A DNA stretch of 64,000 nt from Enterococcus_D sp050529585 (GCF_050529585.1 NZ_CP172882.1:744001-808000), one strand, 5' to 3'; positions 1 through 9,793 are shown, numbered from the stretch's first letter. Notes: a model not told the origin generated them from the letters alone. Numbers and translations: made by a program.

Positions 1-893
1 ATTCCAGAGGGATCTGGTACAACAAGAACGTCTTTAAAAAAGCAGGTTTACCAGAAGAATGGCAACCAACAACATGGGCAGAAATCATCGAAGCTGCCGA
101 AGCAATCAAAGCATCAGATGACGCAGTGATTCCATTTGGGATGGGCGTAGCAAAGGCAAATGGCGAATCGGTGTCAATGCAGACATTTGAAATGCTGCTT
201 TATGGAACAAACGATACTTTGTATAGCAGTGAAACGAATAAATGGCACGTCAATACACAAGGCATTTTAGATTCTTTGCATTTTATTGATGATGTCTATA
301 ATCAGAAAAAATTAGGTCCGTCTTTATCAGTGGCAATCAACAGCAATTATGGATCTGTCATGTTCCAAGATAAATTTCCTAATGATGAAGTGGGTATGTT
401 GTTAGATGGATTTTGGAGTGCTGGGAATTGGACCGAAACTGGGGCGACACCTGTAGAGAATATGACAGAACGCTTTGGTTTTGCTGCCATGCCGACACAA
501 AATGGTGGGGAACCGCCATTCACAACAATGGCGGGAGGCTGGACTTGGGCGATTCCTGAAAAAGCACAGAATAAAGAAGCCTCTTGGAAAGTGTTGCAGG
601 CTTTGGGTGGTAAGGAACAACAAGCTGCACGAGCCGTTGCGGAAGGAAACTTGACTGTTCGGGATGATTCCGCAGAAATAAAGGAATACAAAGAACAGCC
701 ATTTATTGAACAAGCAACAACTTTCTTGCAATATGCACACTTCCGTCCTGCAGATGATAAATATCCAAATGTGTCCGTTGAAATTCAAACGATGGTTGAG
801 GCAGTTGCGACAGGAAGTAAATCGCCAGAAGATGCAGCGAAAGATTATGCAGCGAATGTGACAAGAATAGTTGGCGAAGATGCCATAGAGTAA
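1..893 (+). CDS. Sugar ABC transporter substrate-binding protein (5' partial)
   Basis: The reading frame is open from base 3 and runs off the left edge, so the signal peptide and N-terminal lobe are missing. The visible ~296 residues fit the C-terminal part of a family 1 extracellular solute-binding protein: an aromatic-rich IWYNK segment near the left edge, a GFWSAGNW segment and a GGWTWAIP segment, as in sugar-binding proteins. It would be a lipid-anchored binding protein delivering an oligosaccharide to the two permeases that follow. The GH38 mannosidase at the end of the operon suggests a mannoside ligand; that is inference. Confidence 0.9.
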   Translation, partial: SRGIWYNKNVFKKAGLPEEWQPTTWAEIIEAAEAIKASDDAVIPFGMGVAKANGESVSMQTFEMLLYGTNDTLYSSETNKWHVNTQGILDSLHFIDDVYNQKKLGPSLSVAINSNYGSVMFQDKFPNDEVGMLLDGFWSAGNWTETGATPVENMTERFGFAAMPTQNGGEPPFTTMAGGWTWAIPEKAQNKEASWKVLQALGGKEQQAARAVAEGNLTVRDDSAEIKEYKEQPFIEQATTFLQYAHFRPADDKYPNVSVEIQTMVEAVATGSKSPEDAAKDYAANVTRIVGEDAIE

Positions 894-913
894 TTGTCAG
901 AGAAAAAAATGTT

Positions 914-956
914 TAGAGAGCGAAACTGAGCTAAGCAATCACCAGTTAGCTCTCTA
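914..956 (+). other. Intergenic stem-loop between binding protein and permease
   Basis: TAGAGAGC (914-921) pairs with GCTCTCTA (949-956), and inside it AACTG (924-928) pairs with CAGTT (943-947). No long T-tract follows. A hairpin here is typical of binding-protein/permease junctions, where it stabilises the upstream mRNA or partly terminates. Similar repeats lie at the same place in the two other sugar ABC operons of this window. Confidence 0.55.
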
Positions 957-985
957 TGTTTGTTAAAAGAAAAGGAGCATAGTTT

Positions 986-1879
986 ATGGAACAGACGATG
1001 CAAAAAGACAAACAAATGTCTAACAATAAAAAGGCGCTTTTTTTCTTAATGCCCAGTTGGGTATTGTTGCTGATTTTCTTTGTTGGACCAGTGATTTTAA
1101 CATTTATATTTTCCTTTACCAATCTAGCGTTGACAGGAGTAGAAGCAAGTCAGTTAAGATTTATCGGCTTTGAGAATTTTACTCGGATGTTTAATGATCC
1201 TGACTTTCAAGTAAGTGTAGTGAGAACGCTTGTTTTCGTTATTTTTTCTGCTGTTATCGGTCAATGTTTTTTAGGATTCTTAGTTGCCTTTATGATGAGA
1301 GAAAAAAATCGTGCTTTTCGTAGGGTGATTGGCTTGATCATCATTGCTGCATGGGTGACCCCCGAAGTCGTCGTGTCATTTTGCTGGGTTGCTTTCCTAG
1401 GTGATAGTGGTACGGCTAACTGGTTGTTGGGCCTCTTTAACGTTGAACCTATTGCATGGTTGTTTACTTTTCCCATGATCAGTGTGGTCATCGCGAATAT
1501 TTGGCGAGGTACAGCATTTTCAATGATGGTATTTCAATCTGCTTTAGACGATATTCCTAAAGAAGTGGAAGAAGCTGCTGTTATGGATGGAGCGAGTCGT
1601 TGGCAAGTGATTTTAAGAATCACGATTCCCATGGTCAAAGGAACGATTGCGACGAATTTAATGCTGGTGACATTACAAACACTCGGTGTTTTCACGTTGA
1701 TATATACGATGACAGGCGGTGGCCCAGGCAATCAAACAGCAACGCTTCCAGTCTTCATGTATAAGCAAGCATTTGTTAGTTACCAGTTAGGATACGGCAC
1801 GGCAATTTCTTTAGTCTTATTGTTGATTGGTGCGATTGCCAGTATGATTTATATCAAATTGCTTAAAGTGAAAGTGTAG
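986..1879 (+). CDS. Sugar ABC transporter permease (MalF type)
   Basis: Integral membrane subunit of a carbohydrate ABC importer, 297 residues, about six predicted membrane segments. The cytoplasmic EAA loop that docks on the ATPase is visible around residues 193-215 (EEAAVMDGASRW, then ITIPM). The start is supported by AAAGGAG ahead of the ATG. It is followed after 10 bases by the second permease, so the two are co-transcribed and translationally linked. No ATPase gene is present in the operon, so it probably uses a shared MsmX-like ATPase encoded elsewhere. Confidence 0.93.
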   Translation: MEQTMQKDKQMSNNKKALFFLMPSWVLLLIFFVGPVILTFIFSFTNLALTGVEASQLRFIGFENFTRMFNDPDFQVSVVRTLVFVIFSAVIGQCFLGFLVAFMMREKNRAFRRVIGLIIIAAWVTPEVVVSFCWVAFLGDSGTANWLLGLFNVEPIAWLFTFPMISVVIANIWRGTAFSMMVFQSALDDIPKEVEEAAVMDGASRWQVILRITIPMVKGTIATNLMLVTLQTLGVFTLIYTMTGGGPGNQTATLPVFMYKQAFVSYQLGYGTAISLVLLLIGAIASMIYIKLLKVKV

Positions 1880-1889
1880 GTGTAAAAAA

Positions 1890-2720
1890 ATGGTCAAGCG
1901 TGGTGAAAAAATCGAAACATTATTACATTATGTATTGCTCTCGTTATTGGCACTTTTATTTTTGCTTCCGCTGTTGTGGATGTTGGTAGCCTCAGTTGAT
2001 CCAGGCGCTATACAAACGTTAAAGTTGCCGGAAACAGTGACACTTGATAATTTCAAGTCAATTATTTCTGATCAGTCCATCGTGCGTTCTTTTGGCATTG
2101 GCTTACTGTTGTCAGGCAGTCAGTCGATTCTCGTGGTCCTTCTTTGTGTATTGGCTGCCTACCCTTTATCTCGTTATCAGCTAAGGTATAAGAAAAGTTT
2201 TCTTATGGCAGTTCTATTTATGACATCGTTACCTATGACTGCGGTGATCGTTCCTGTATATCAGTTGTTTATTTTTTTGAAATTTCAAGATTCATTGGTT
2301 GCTTTGACATTTTTCTTAACAGCCTCTTCTTTGCCTTACGGTATTTGGATGATGAAAAATTTTATGGACTCTGTGCCGCTTGATTTAGAAGAGTCAGCAT
2401 GGGTAGACGGTGCCTCAACTTGGCAAGGCGTACGAAAAGTTGTAGCGCCTTTGATGGTTCCTGGTATTTTTACTGTTGGTATTTTTACTTTCACAGGAAG
2501 TTGGGGCAACTTTTTCGTTCCATATATTTTGATACAGTCACCTGAAAAAATGCCTGCATCAGTGTCTATTTTTCAATTTTTTGGCAACTTCGGTATGGTG
2601 AATTACGGAAGATTGGCGGCATTTTCCGTACTCTATACATTGCCTGTAGTCATCTTATATGCATTATCACAAACCTATATGTCTAAAGGGTTTAGTATGG
2701 GAGGTGCAACAAAAGGATGA
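1890..2720 (+). CDS. Sugar ABC transporter permease (MalG type)
   Basis: Second membrane subunit, 276 residues. The EAA loop LEESAWVDGAST lies around residues 166-178, and the C-terminus (SKGFSMGGATKG) is typical of MalG-like subunits. Its stop codon overlaps the ATG of the downstream mannosidase (ATGA), which indicates translational coupling and a single operon. Together with the preceding permease it would form the transmembrane channel for a mannose-containing oligosaccharide. Confidence 0.93.
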   Translation: MVKRGEKIETLLHYVLLSLLALLFLLPLLWMLVASVDPGAIQTLKLPETVTLDNFKSIISDQSIVRSFGIGLLLSGSQSILVVLLCVLAAYPLSRYQLRYKKSFLMAVLFMTSLPMTAVIVPVYQLFIFLKFQDSLVALTFFLTASSLPYGIWMMKNFMDSVPLDLEESAWVDGASTWQGVRKVVAPLMVPGIFTVGIFTFTGSWGNFFVPYILIQSPEKMPASVSIFQFFGNFGMVNYGRLAAFSVLYTLPVVILYALSQTYMSKGFSMGGATKG

Positions 2721-5700
2721 ATAATATGCTGCTGACAACAAAAAAATTAGCCAAACGAGTGACAGAGCTGAAACAATATCGGTTGATAAAACTTCAAGAT
2801 CTTGATTTATGGAAAGCTGTTGAGGATGTAACAAAGAAAGAAAAATATCCGCCAAAGAAATGGGACTTTCATTTATCGATCGGTGATCATTGGCAGGGTC
2901 GAGATCGTTATATCTGGGCCCACTATGAGTTGGCAGTGCCAGATAAAAATGATCTGTGGCTTGTCATCGATTTCGGAAGAACAGGTGGAGGATATAATTC
3001 TGGCTTTGAATCCTTACTCTTTATCAATGGAGAACCATATCAAGGGGTGGATTCAAATCATACAGAAGTGTTGTTAGACCAATCATACAAGGGCAAAGTC
3101 ATTGCTTTAGACTTGAAACTTTGGTCTGGTCTTGAAGGTGGCGGGCCAGAAGTCATTCAAAATCATTTATTCCGCTGCGCCTATTTGGCACAAAGGAACG
3201 CCAATGCTGATGATTTGTTTTTTACAGCAGATATGGTGAGTCAAACGATCGATCTTCTCGACGAAAATACCCCTGTTCGCTATGATTTGCTGAACGGATT
3301 GGATCAAGCTTTTCTTTTAATTGATTGGCAGCAACCGGCTTCCCATGATTTTTACCAGAGTGTTGAACGAGCAAACAGCTTATTACAAGAAACCCTGAAA
3401 AAGATCCCCAAGGTTACAGACATTATGGTAACAGCCATTGGACATACCCATATCGATGTAGCTTGGCTGTGGCGTCTAAAGCATACTGCCGAGAAAGCGG
3501 CGAGAAGTTTTTCTACGGTGCTGCGTTTGATGGAACAATATCCAGAGTATATTTTCTTACAAACGCAACCGCAAATCTACAAGTATATCAAAGCAGATTA
3601 CCCCGAAATCTATAAAAAAATCAAAGAAAGAATCAATGAAGGCCGTTGGGAAGTAGACGGTGCAATGTGGCTTGAGTCTGATTGTAATATCCCTTCAGGA
3701 GAATCTCTGACACGACAAATTCTTCATGGCAAAAAATTTATTAAAGACGAGTTTAATAAAGATGTGCATTATTTATGGTTGCCAGATGTATTCGGCTATT
3801 CTTGGGCATTGCCTCAAATTTTAAAAAAATCGGGAATAGATACTTTTATGACAACCAAAATAAGCTGGAACCAATTTAACCGCATGCCCCATGATACGTT
3901 TTATTGGCGTGGAATCGATGGCACAGACGTATTAACACATTTTATTACAACACCAGTCGACGGCAAGAATGATGAGTGGGCAGAAGAGTGGTTTTATACG
4001 TATAATGGCACGTTAGAGCCTTATACTGTAAAAGGAATCTATGACGGTTATCAAGACAAACGGTTGAACAAAGAATTTTTACTTTCCTATGGACATGGAG
4101 ATGGTGGCGGGGGTGTGACAAGAGATATGCTCGAGAATCGTCGCCGATTGGATGCTATTCCAGGGTTGCCGCAAGTAAAAACAGGTACTGCGGCGGCGTA
4201 TTTCGACAGACTCCATGAAACAGTGAAGAAAAATAAAAACTATGTCTACCATTGGGATGGAGAGTTGTATCTAGAGTATCACCGAGGTACGTATACATCG
4301 CAAGCCTACGTGAAAAAAATGAATCGAAAGTCTGAACTTGCTTTGAGGGAGCTAGAGATCTTATATGCAAGTGCTATAAGTACAATTGGGATGGATTACC
4401 CGAAGGAAACTTTATTCAATATATGGGAGACTGTATTAAGAAATCAGTTTCATGATATTATTCCTGGTTCCTCAATCAAAGAAGTCTATCAAGATCATAA
4501 AAAAGAATTTGAACAAGTGGCAACTTCAACACATGATTTGTTCAATTCCTTAAGGCAAACGGATTCTGATACGTTTATTGTCTATAACACACAAGGATGG
4601 GATAGAGATGGGTTGGTCAAGATACCTTTGGCTGTTAAAACGCAATTTATGAATGAGCAGAACGAACAGCTCCCATCAATTTTCAATGGAGAAGAGCACT
4701 TGGTTTATGTACCCAAAGTATCGAAAATGGGGCAACTAAAATTAAGGACTACTTCAGATGAAGAAGAGATGGATGAAACGAAAACAGCTGTTTTGGGTCA
4801 AAACGTTTTAGAAACCGATCATCTTAAGATTCGTTGGCAAGATGATGGAAGGATAACGAGTATTATTGACAAACATTTGGATAGAGAAATGTTAAAAGGA
4901 GAAGGCAATATTTTACAGATTTTCGAAGATAAACCGTTGAACTATGATGCTTGGGATATCGATCTATTTTATCAAGAAAAAGAAACCATTTTGACTGCCT
5001 CAAGTAGTCAGATTGGTGAAAATAATGGTATTTTCGCTTCAATCAACTTTGTCTATGACATAGGACAATCGCATATTGAACAAGAAATGAGGGTCTATAA
5101 ACATACCAAACGAATTGATTTTGTGACAACAGTTGATTGGCATGAAAGACAGCGTTTGTTGAAAACCAAATTTGAATTGGCGATTCGTACGACGGAAGCA
5201 ACTTATGATATTCAATATGGAAACGTGAAACGCCCGACGCATAACAATACGAGTTGGCAGCTTGCCCAATTTGAAACAGTCGGCCATCAATGGGCAGATA
5301 TTTCAGATAAGCGAGCGGGTGCAAGCATCCTTAACGACTGTAAATATGGGTATGATATCAAAGAAAATGTCATACGTTTAACTTTATTAAAGGGAGCGAT
5401 TTATCCTGATCCAACTGCGGATATTGGTCATCATGCATTTACTTATAGCTTCTTTTCTCATGAGGGAGATCCAATTGATGGGAAAGTAGCAGAGGAAGCT
5501 TGGGCACTGAATGCGCCTATGTCCGCTATTGAGCAAACAGATCTTCAATTATTGCCGATTCGCATTGATTGCGAGTCTTCCATCATGATCGATGCACTGA
5601 AGGAAGCTGAAGCTGGCCATGGGTATATATTTAGATTCCATGATCATACAGGAGGGACAAGAAAAATCAAATTTTATTTACCTGATAGCGTCTGGGCGGA

Positions 5701-5812
5701 GACGAACCTCATGGAAGAACCTTTGACAGATGTTCGTTCTAGCGATCAAATTGAAGTCCTACTAGAACCTTATGAAATCAAAACATTTCTTATTTATCTG
5801 AAAAATGTATAA
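2717..5812 (+). CDS. Alpha-mannosidase, glycoside hydrolase family 38
   Basis: Retaining, zinc-dependent alpha-mannosidase of 1031 residues. The GH38 signature GHTHIDVAWLW is at about residues 242-252 and carries the zinc-binding His and Asp. The nucleophile region WLPDVFGYSWALPQ is at about 354-367, with Asp near 357. A further family motif, the QFHDIIPGSS segment, lies near residue 580. There is no signal peptide, so it acts in the cytoplasm on imported mannosides, for example alpha-linked N-glycan fragments. It overlaps the permease by 4 bases and ends the operon just before a strong terminator. The exact linkage preference cannot be read from sequence. Confidence 0.95.
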   Translation: MNNMLLTTKKLAKRVTELKQYRLIKLQDLDLWKAVEDVTKKEKYPPKKWDFHLSIGDHWQGRDRYIWAHYELAVPDKNDLWLVIDFGRTGGGYNSGFESLLFINGEPYQGVDSNHTEVLLDQSYKGKVIALDLKLWSGLEGGGPEVIQNHLFRCAYLAQRNANADDLFFTADMVSQTIDLLDENTPVRYDLLNGLDQAFLLIDWQQPASHDFYQSVERANSLLQETLKKIPKVTDIMVTAIGHTHIDVAWLWRLKHTAEKAARSFSTVLRLMEQYPEYIFLQTQPQIYKYIKADYPEIYKKIKERINEGRWEVDGAMWLESDCNIPSGESLTRQILHGKKFIKDEFNKDVHYLWLPDVFGYSWALPQILKKSGIDTFMTTKISWNQFNRMPHDTFYWRGIDGTDVLTHFITTPVDGKNDEWAEEWFYTYNGTLEPYTVKGIYDGYQDKRLNKEFLLSYGHGDGGGGVTRDMLENRRRLDAIPGLPQVKTGTAAAYFDRLHETVKKNKNYVYHWDGELYLEYHRGTYTSQAYVKKMNRKSELALRELEILYASAISTIGMDYPKETLFNIWETVLRNQFHDIIPGSSIKEVYQDHKKEFEQVATSTHDLFNSLRQTDSDTFIVYNTQGWDRDGLVKIPLAVKTQFMNEQNEQLPSIFNGEEHLVYVPKVSKMGQLKLRTTSDEEEMDETKTAVLGQNVLETDHLKIRWQDDGRITSIIDKHLDREMLKGEGNILQIFEDKPLNYDAWDIDLFYQEKETILTASSSQIGENNGIFASINFVYDIGQSHIEQEMRVYKHTKRIDFVTTVDWHERQRLLKTKFELAIRTTEATYDIQYGNVKRPTHNNTSWQLAQFETVGHQWADISDKRAGASILNDCKYGYDIKENVIRLTLLKGAIYPDPTADIGHHAFTYSFFSHEGDPIDGKVAEEAWALNAPMSAIEQTDLQLLPIRIDCESSIMIDALKEAEAGHGYIFRFHDHTGGTRKIKFYLPDSVWAETNLMEEPLTDVRSSDQIEVLLEPYEIKTFLIYLKNV

Positions 5813-5814
5813 AG

Positions 5815-5852
5815 AAATACGCGAAACTGTAGATTTTACAGCTTCGCGTATT
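5815..5852. terminator. Bidirectional terminator
   Basis: A near-perfect 16-bp stem (AATACGCGAAACTGTA and TACAGCTTCGCGTATT) with a short AT-rich loop separates the convergent mannosidase and aldo/keto reductase genes. Confidence 0.8.
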
Positions 5853-5870
5853 ATTTAAGGATAGCAAAAG

Positions 5871-6710
5871 TTATTCAAACTCTTCATACTCATTTGGATC
5901 TTGACCTTCGATGCGGCCGTTTTCTTTGTTCAATCCGTTGATTTGTTTTACTTCATCTGGTGTCAATGAAAAATCAAAAATAGCCAGATTTTCTCGTTGG
6001 TGCGCCAAGTTGCGTGATTTTGGCAAAGGCAAAATACCGCGATCAATATGCCATCTCAAAATGATTTGTCCAGTAGATTTTTGGTATTTCTCAGCTAATG
6101 TTTGAATGACTGGTTCTTTCAGCGCAGCACTCCCGCGACCTAATGGACTCCAAGCTTCCGTTTGGACACCGCGTTTTTCATTTTCTGCAACCATCCGTTC
6201 TTGGACCCAGTACGGGTGAATCTCGATTTGATTCAATGCAGGGGTCACACCAGTTTCTTCAATGATCGTATCTAAATGTTCAGGTTCGAAATTTGAGACC
6301 CCGATCGTACGAATCAAGCCTAATTTTTGGGCTGTGACCAAGGCTTTCCACGCTTCGACATATTTGCCCCGTTTAGGCAAAGGCCAATGGATCAAAAAAG
6401 CATCAAAATAATCAAGACCCATCCGAGCAAGGGACTCTTGGATGCTGGTCAAAGCCTCGTCATACGCATGATATTTTCCTGGAAGTTTTGAAGAAATAAA
6501 AAATTCTGACCGTGGTATCCCAGAATGGCGAATCGCTTTGCCGACGATCCCTTCGTTATCATAATTGGTAGAGGAATCGAACAAGCGATACCCATCGGCA
6601 ATCGCTGCTTGGAGTTGATTGAATCCTTCGCCGCCGCGTATTTGGTAAGTCCCCATCCCGATCGCAGGGCGCAAATGACCGTTGTTTAACGTAATCAATG
6701 GTATTTTCAT
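5871..6710 (-). CDS. Aldo/keto reductase
   Basis: NADPH-dependent oxidoreductase of 279 residues with the AKR barrel motifs: the LFDSSTNYDNE segment (catalytic Asp and Tyr, about residues 43-53), the catalytic Lys in FISSKLPG, the His in AFLIHWPLP (about 105-113), GVSNFEPEHLD (about 137-147), and the C-terminal LPKSRN cofactor phosphate-binding segment. Typical AKR5-like size. GGAGG lies at good distance from the ATG. It is a single-gene unit; the carbonyl substrate is unknown. Confidence 0.93.
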   Translation of the reverse strand: MKIPLITLNNGHLRPAIGMGTYQIRGGEGFNQLQAAIADGYRLFDSSTNYDNEGIVGKAIRHSGIPRSEFFISSKLPGKYHAYDEALTSIQESLARMGLDYFDAFLIHWPLPKRGKYVEAWKALVTAQKLGLIRTIGVSNFEPEHLDTIIEETGVTPALNQIEIHPYWVQERMVAENEKRGVQTEAWSPLGRGSAALKEPVIQTLAEKYQKSTGQIILRWHIDRGILPLPKSRNLAHQRENLAIFDFSLTPDEVKQINGLNKENGRIEGQDPNEYEEFE

Positions 6711-6798
6711 AAAGAAACGCCTCCTTTTTATTTGTATTTTCTACTCTACAATGTTTTTTTTGTTTATGTAAATCAATTTGCTCAACGAAGAAGAAAAA

Positions 6799-6871
6799 GA
6801 ATAGGCAGAAGAACAGGAAAATGACTGGATCAAATGATTGATCGAGGCCATCCCTCTTACTCTGCCTATTC
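6799..6871 (-). terminator. Terminator of the manganese catalase gene
   Basis: A long interrupted stem: GAATAGGCAG near 6799-6808 pairs with CTGCCTATTC near 6862-6871, and an inner GATCAA...TTGATC hairpin sits inside. Read on the minus strand it is followed by a T-rich tract (CTTTTTCTTCTTC). Confidence 0.65.
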
Positions 6872-6880
6872 TATTCAACG

Positions 6881-7708
6881 CTATTTAACGGGTGGCGTAC
6901 CGTACATTTTTGGTGTGACTGGCTTCAACTCAGGGGCTTTGCCTTCGACTTTGGGTTTATCCAGCCATTGGTATTCACCTTCTCCATCTAGTGCTTTACC
7001 AGAAGCCCATGGACCATCTTTACTTTGATCACCTTCAGAAAGATTGTAGAAATCATAAGCAATATCCAAACGTTCATTTTTGCGATCAAACGTGCTTGGT
7101 ACCAGAATGGAGCCTTCTTTTTCTTCCAAATCTTTGACAGCAGCTGCCCAAAGATTTTGGTGATAACTATCACGAGCCAATAAAACTGACAATAAGTCTT
7201 TGACCCCACGATCATCGATCATTTCATAAATTCGTGCTACTTGCAGGCGGCCTTGAGATTCAGCATTCAAGTTTGCGCGGAAGTCAGCCAGTAAATTTCC
7301 GCTGGCAATGATGTATCCGCCAGACCAAGGATTGCCCATACTATCTGCAGGACGCGGACCTAAACCAGCAACGATAGCCTGTTGTGGATTCATACCCGAG
7401 ATGATTGCACCGACGGTTGGGTCTTTTTTCATAGCGGCTTCCTGATCTTCGACAGGTGCATCGTCTAATAAACGAGCAACCATCGTAGCCAACATTTCTA
7501 CGTGACCAAGTTCTTCAGTAGCGATATCCATCAGCATATCTTTATATTTTTCTTCACCACGACAACTCCAACCTTGGAATAAATACTGCATGGCTACACT
7601 CATTTCTCCATACTGTCCACCAATCAATTCTTGAAGGTATTTCGCAATTAACGGATTTGGCTTATCGGGTTTAGCTTCAAACTGTAGTTCTTTTTGATGA
7701 CGAAACAT
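6881..7708 (-). CDS. Manganese catalase
   Basis: Non-haem, dimanganese catalase that converts hydrogen peroxide to water and oxygen in the cytoplasm. From the chosen start it is 275 residues, close to the family size. Metal ligands are visible at positions known from the Lactobacillus plantarum enzyme: Glu35 (GGQYGE), Glu66 and His69 (EELGH), with a later Glu (LNAESQGRL) and His (RDSYHQNLW). The ATG at 7708 is chosen because AAGGAGG lies 8 bases upstream; a longer in-frame start would overlap that site. It fits with other oxidative-stress genes in the window (Ohr, MsrA, thioredoxin-like). Confidence 0.95.
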   Translation of the reverse strand: MFRHQKELQFEAKPDKPNPLIAKYLQELIGGQYGEMSVAMQYLFQGWSCRGEEKYKDMLMDIATEELGHVEMLATMVARLLDDAPVEDQEAAMKKDPTVGAIISGMNPQQAIVAGLGPRPADSMGNPWSGGYIIASGNLLADFRANLNAESQGRLQVARIYEMIDDRGVKDLLSVLLARDSYHQNLWAAAVKDLEEKEGSILVPSTFDRKNERLDIAYDFYNLSEGDQSKDGPWASGKALDGEGEYQWLDKPKVEGKAPELKPVTPKMYGTPPVK

Positions 7709-7904
7709 ACACATTTCCTCCTTGAAATTATTTGTTGGGCCCAAATTCAGTTTCTCACGATTTCATTTTATCGTCTATTAAAACGCTCTTTTTTTGCAGT
7801 TTTTTTGTCATAGGATATTGAAAATGCATTTATTTTGACAAAAGACAAGAAGCGTAAGATAGTTGATATAGAAGAGATGATTGATCAAAAAGGAGCGAGA
7901 AGAA

Positions 7905-8846
7905 ATGTTTCGATATTATAAAATTGAGGAAAAAAAAGTGACGGAGTCCACGGAAGAGGATTACAATTGGCTCGTGATCACTGGTAGTGATCCTAATGAG
8001 CAAAGAGAACTATTGGATCGGTATCAATTGCCTGAAGATATTTTTATCGGATCAAATGAACCAGAAGAGGTTTCACGTTTGGAATATCTGCGCGATACAA
8101 AATTGAATCACCCTTTGCTGTACACATTGATTGATTTGTCAGAAGTGACGGAGGAACGAATTGAAGACCGCTTAGAACCAATCACGTTTATTTATGCCAA
8201 AGACCTTTTGATCACATATGTCTCTGAGCGCTCCAATCTGATTGCGCACTTGATTGAAAAACATGAAACAGATATTAAACACTTTGAAGATATCATGGCT
8301 TATGCGACGTTGATGATCTATACCCATTTTATCAATGGATTGAAAGATATCAAAAAGGTGATCGATGAGCTGGACAATGCAGCGCGCAAAACGACTGAGA
8401 ACAATGAGCTGTTCAATCTTGCAGATACAGAACGCGACATGGTGTATTTAGATCATACCTTACGCGATCAAAATCATACCGTTGACCGTTTGATGGAACA
8501 CAAAGGATTTTTGACGCGTTTAGATAATGAACCTTTGATTTACGATATCAGATTGAGGCAGAAGTTTGCCAATAAAATGGTGACCATTTATCGGGATCTC
8601 TTAGAAACGATTGGTGGGTTATTCTCAGATATGATGGACAATAATTTGAACCATTTAATGAAGTATTTGGATTCCGCGGCACTTGTTGTCGCTGTACCAT
8701 CACTGATCGCCGGATTGTGGGGAATCAATACTGGAGGGTTGCCAGGGAAAGAAAATACGATTGGAACAATTCTGGTTTTCGGCTTGGCGATATTGGTGGG
8801 GATTTTGACTGCTATTTTTCTGTCGCGTAAAGATTTTTCTAAATAA
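7905..8846 (+). CDS. CorA family divalent cation transporter
   Basis: Membrane cation channel/transporter, 313 residues from the ATG at 7905, which has AAAGGAG upstream (an in-frame TTG at 7881 lacks one). A long cytoplasmic N-terminal alpha/beta and helical region is followed by two C-terminal membrane segments, the first ending in the family signature and the last followed by basic SRKDFSK. The usual Gly-Met-Asn pore motif reads Gly-Ile-Asn here (LWGINTGGLPG), a variant seen in some CorA-like subgroups, so Mg2+ specificity is uncertain. Confidence 0.88.
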   Translation: MFRYYKIEEKKVTESTEEDYNWLVITGSDPNEQRELLDRYQLPEDIFIGSNEPEEVSRLEYLRDTKLNHPLLYTLIDLSEVTEERIEDRLEPITFIYAKDLLITYVSERSNLIAHLIEKHETDIKHFEDIMAYATLMIYTHFINGLKDIKKVIDELDNAARKTTENNELFNLADTERDMVYLDHTLRDQNHTVDRLMEHKGFLTRLDNEPLIYDIRLRQKFANKMVTIYRDLLETIGGLFSDMMDNNLNHLMKYLDSAALVVAVPSLIAGLWGINTGGLPGKENTIGTILVFGLAILVGILTAIFLSRKDFSK

Positions 8847-8848
8847 AG

Positions 8849-8934
8849 AAAACGTCACAAGGAAGCGACCCCCAAAAGTTAGATTTTTGGTCTAACTTTT
8901 GGGGGTCGCTACATAATGATTGTGGCGTTTTTTT
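8849..8934. terminator. Nested bidirectional terminator with an inserted 45-bp palindrome
   Basis: The outer stem (8849-8860 with 8920-8931, one G-U pair) is followed by a T-run. Inside its loop sits a perfect 19-bp inverted repeat (8865-8883 with 8891-8909) with a 7-base loop. Each arm contains ACCCCCAAAAGTTAGA, which resembles the ends of IS3-family elements from memory. It separates convergent genes. Confidence 0.75.
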
Positions 8935-8938
8935 ATGC

Positions 8939-9793
8939 TTATTTTATCCCGCTGTCTAAATTACTATCAAGGATCCACCGTTGAAAGGCCAAAAATACCA
9001 AGAGCAATGGCAAAATCGAAATAACTGATGCAGCAATCAAAATGGTCCAATTGATATTTTCGGCACCCACTAAGCTACGAATCGCGACTTGTAAAGTATA
9101 CTTTTTGGGATCGTTCAAGACGATCAACGGCCAAATATAGTCATTCCAGCGCCACTGGAATGAAAAGATCCCTAGTGTCATGATAATTGGGCTGGCAATC
9201 GGCAACATGATTTTCAAAAATATCATACCATCTGAAGCACCATCTATTCGGGCAGATTCGATCAAGTCATTCGGTACAGAAACAAAGAATGTTCGGAACA
9301 TAAAGATACCAGTAGCCGTATTGATCGATGGGATGATGATGCCTAATAAGTTATCATACAAACCAAGGGCGCGAATAACAGAGAATGTAGGGTTCATGAT
9401 CACTTCTGTTGGCAGCATGGTCGTGGCGATAATGCAAATGAAGAAAAAACTGAGCCACTTGGCGTCATATTTTGCAAAAGCATAACCGCAAGCGGCACTG
9501 GCTAAAATCGTGAGAGCCGTCGTCACTACTGCTGAAATAAGGGTATTGCTAAAATAACGGAAGAAATCAAGTGTTGTCCAAGCATCGATAAAATTTTGAA
9601 CCGTTGGATTTTCTGGGAACACTTTTAATGGGTAGGCAAACAACTCAGTACCTGGTTTAAAGGCACTAAGTAAAAACCAAAGGAGCGGGAACAAGTATAA
9701 AAGAGCGGTAATGATCAATGCCAGTGTCAAGAAGAACATCGCAGACTTTTTCGCTGGTGCTTGTCTAAGGGTATTTTGTTTTTTAGACATCAT
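8939..9793 (-). CDS. Sugar ABC transporter permease (MalG type)
   Basis: Membrane subunit of the second sugar importer, 284 residues, six predicted membrane segments. The EAA loop is LIESARIDGASD, about residues 187-198. The ATG at 9793 is chosen because AGGAGGT lies 7 bases upstream; an earlier GTG at 9802 is inside that site. It overlaps the end of the upstream permease by 11 bases, so the genes are translationally coupled. It is the last gene of the operon. Confidence 0.93.
   Translation of the reverse strand: MMSKKQNTLRQAPAKKSAMFFLTLALIITALLYLFPLLWFLLSAFKPGTELFAYPLKVFPENPTVQNFIDAWTTLDFFRYFSNTLISAVVTTALTILASAACGYAFAKYDAKWLSFFFICIIATTMLPTEVIMNPTFSVIRALGLYDNLLGIIIPSINTATGIFMFRTFFVSVPNDLIESARIDGASDGMIFLKIMLPIASPIIMTLGIFSFQWRWNDYIWPLIVLNDPKKYTLQVAIRSLVGAENINWTILIAASVISILPLLLVFLAFQRWILDSNLDSGIK

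Noticed and set aside
402..788. Long minus-strand frames inside the binding protein, mannosidase and other genes
   Set aside because: They lie fully inside well supported genes, lack ribosome sites and show no family motifs, so they are antisense shadows.
7835..7860. TTGACA upstream of the CorA-like gene as a promoter
   Set aside because: No -10 hexamer at 16-18 bases; TAAGAT is only 14 bases away.
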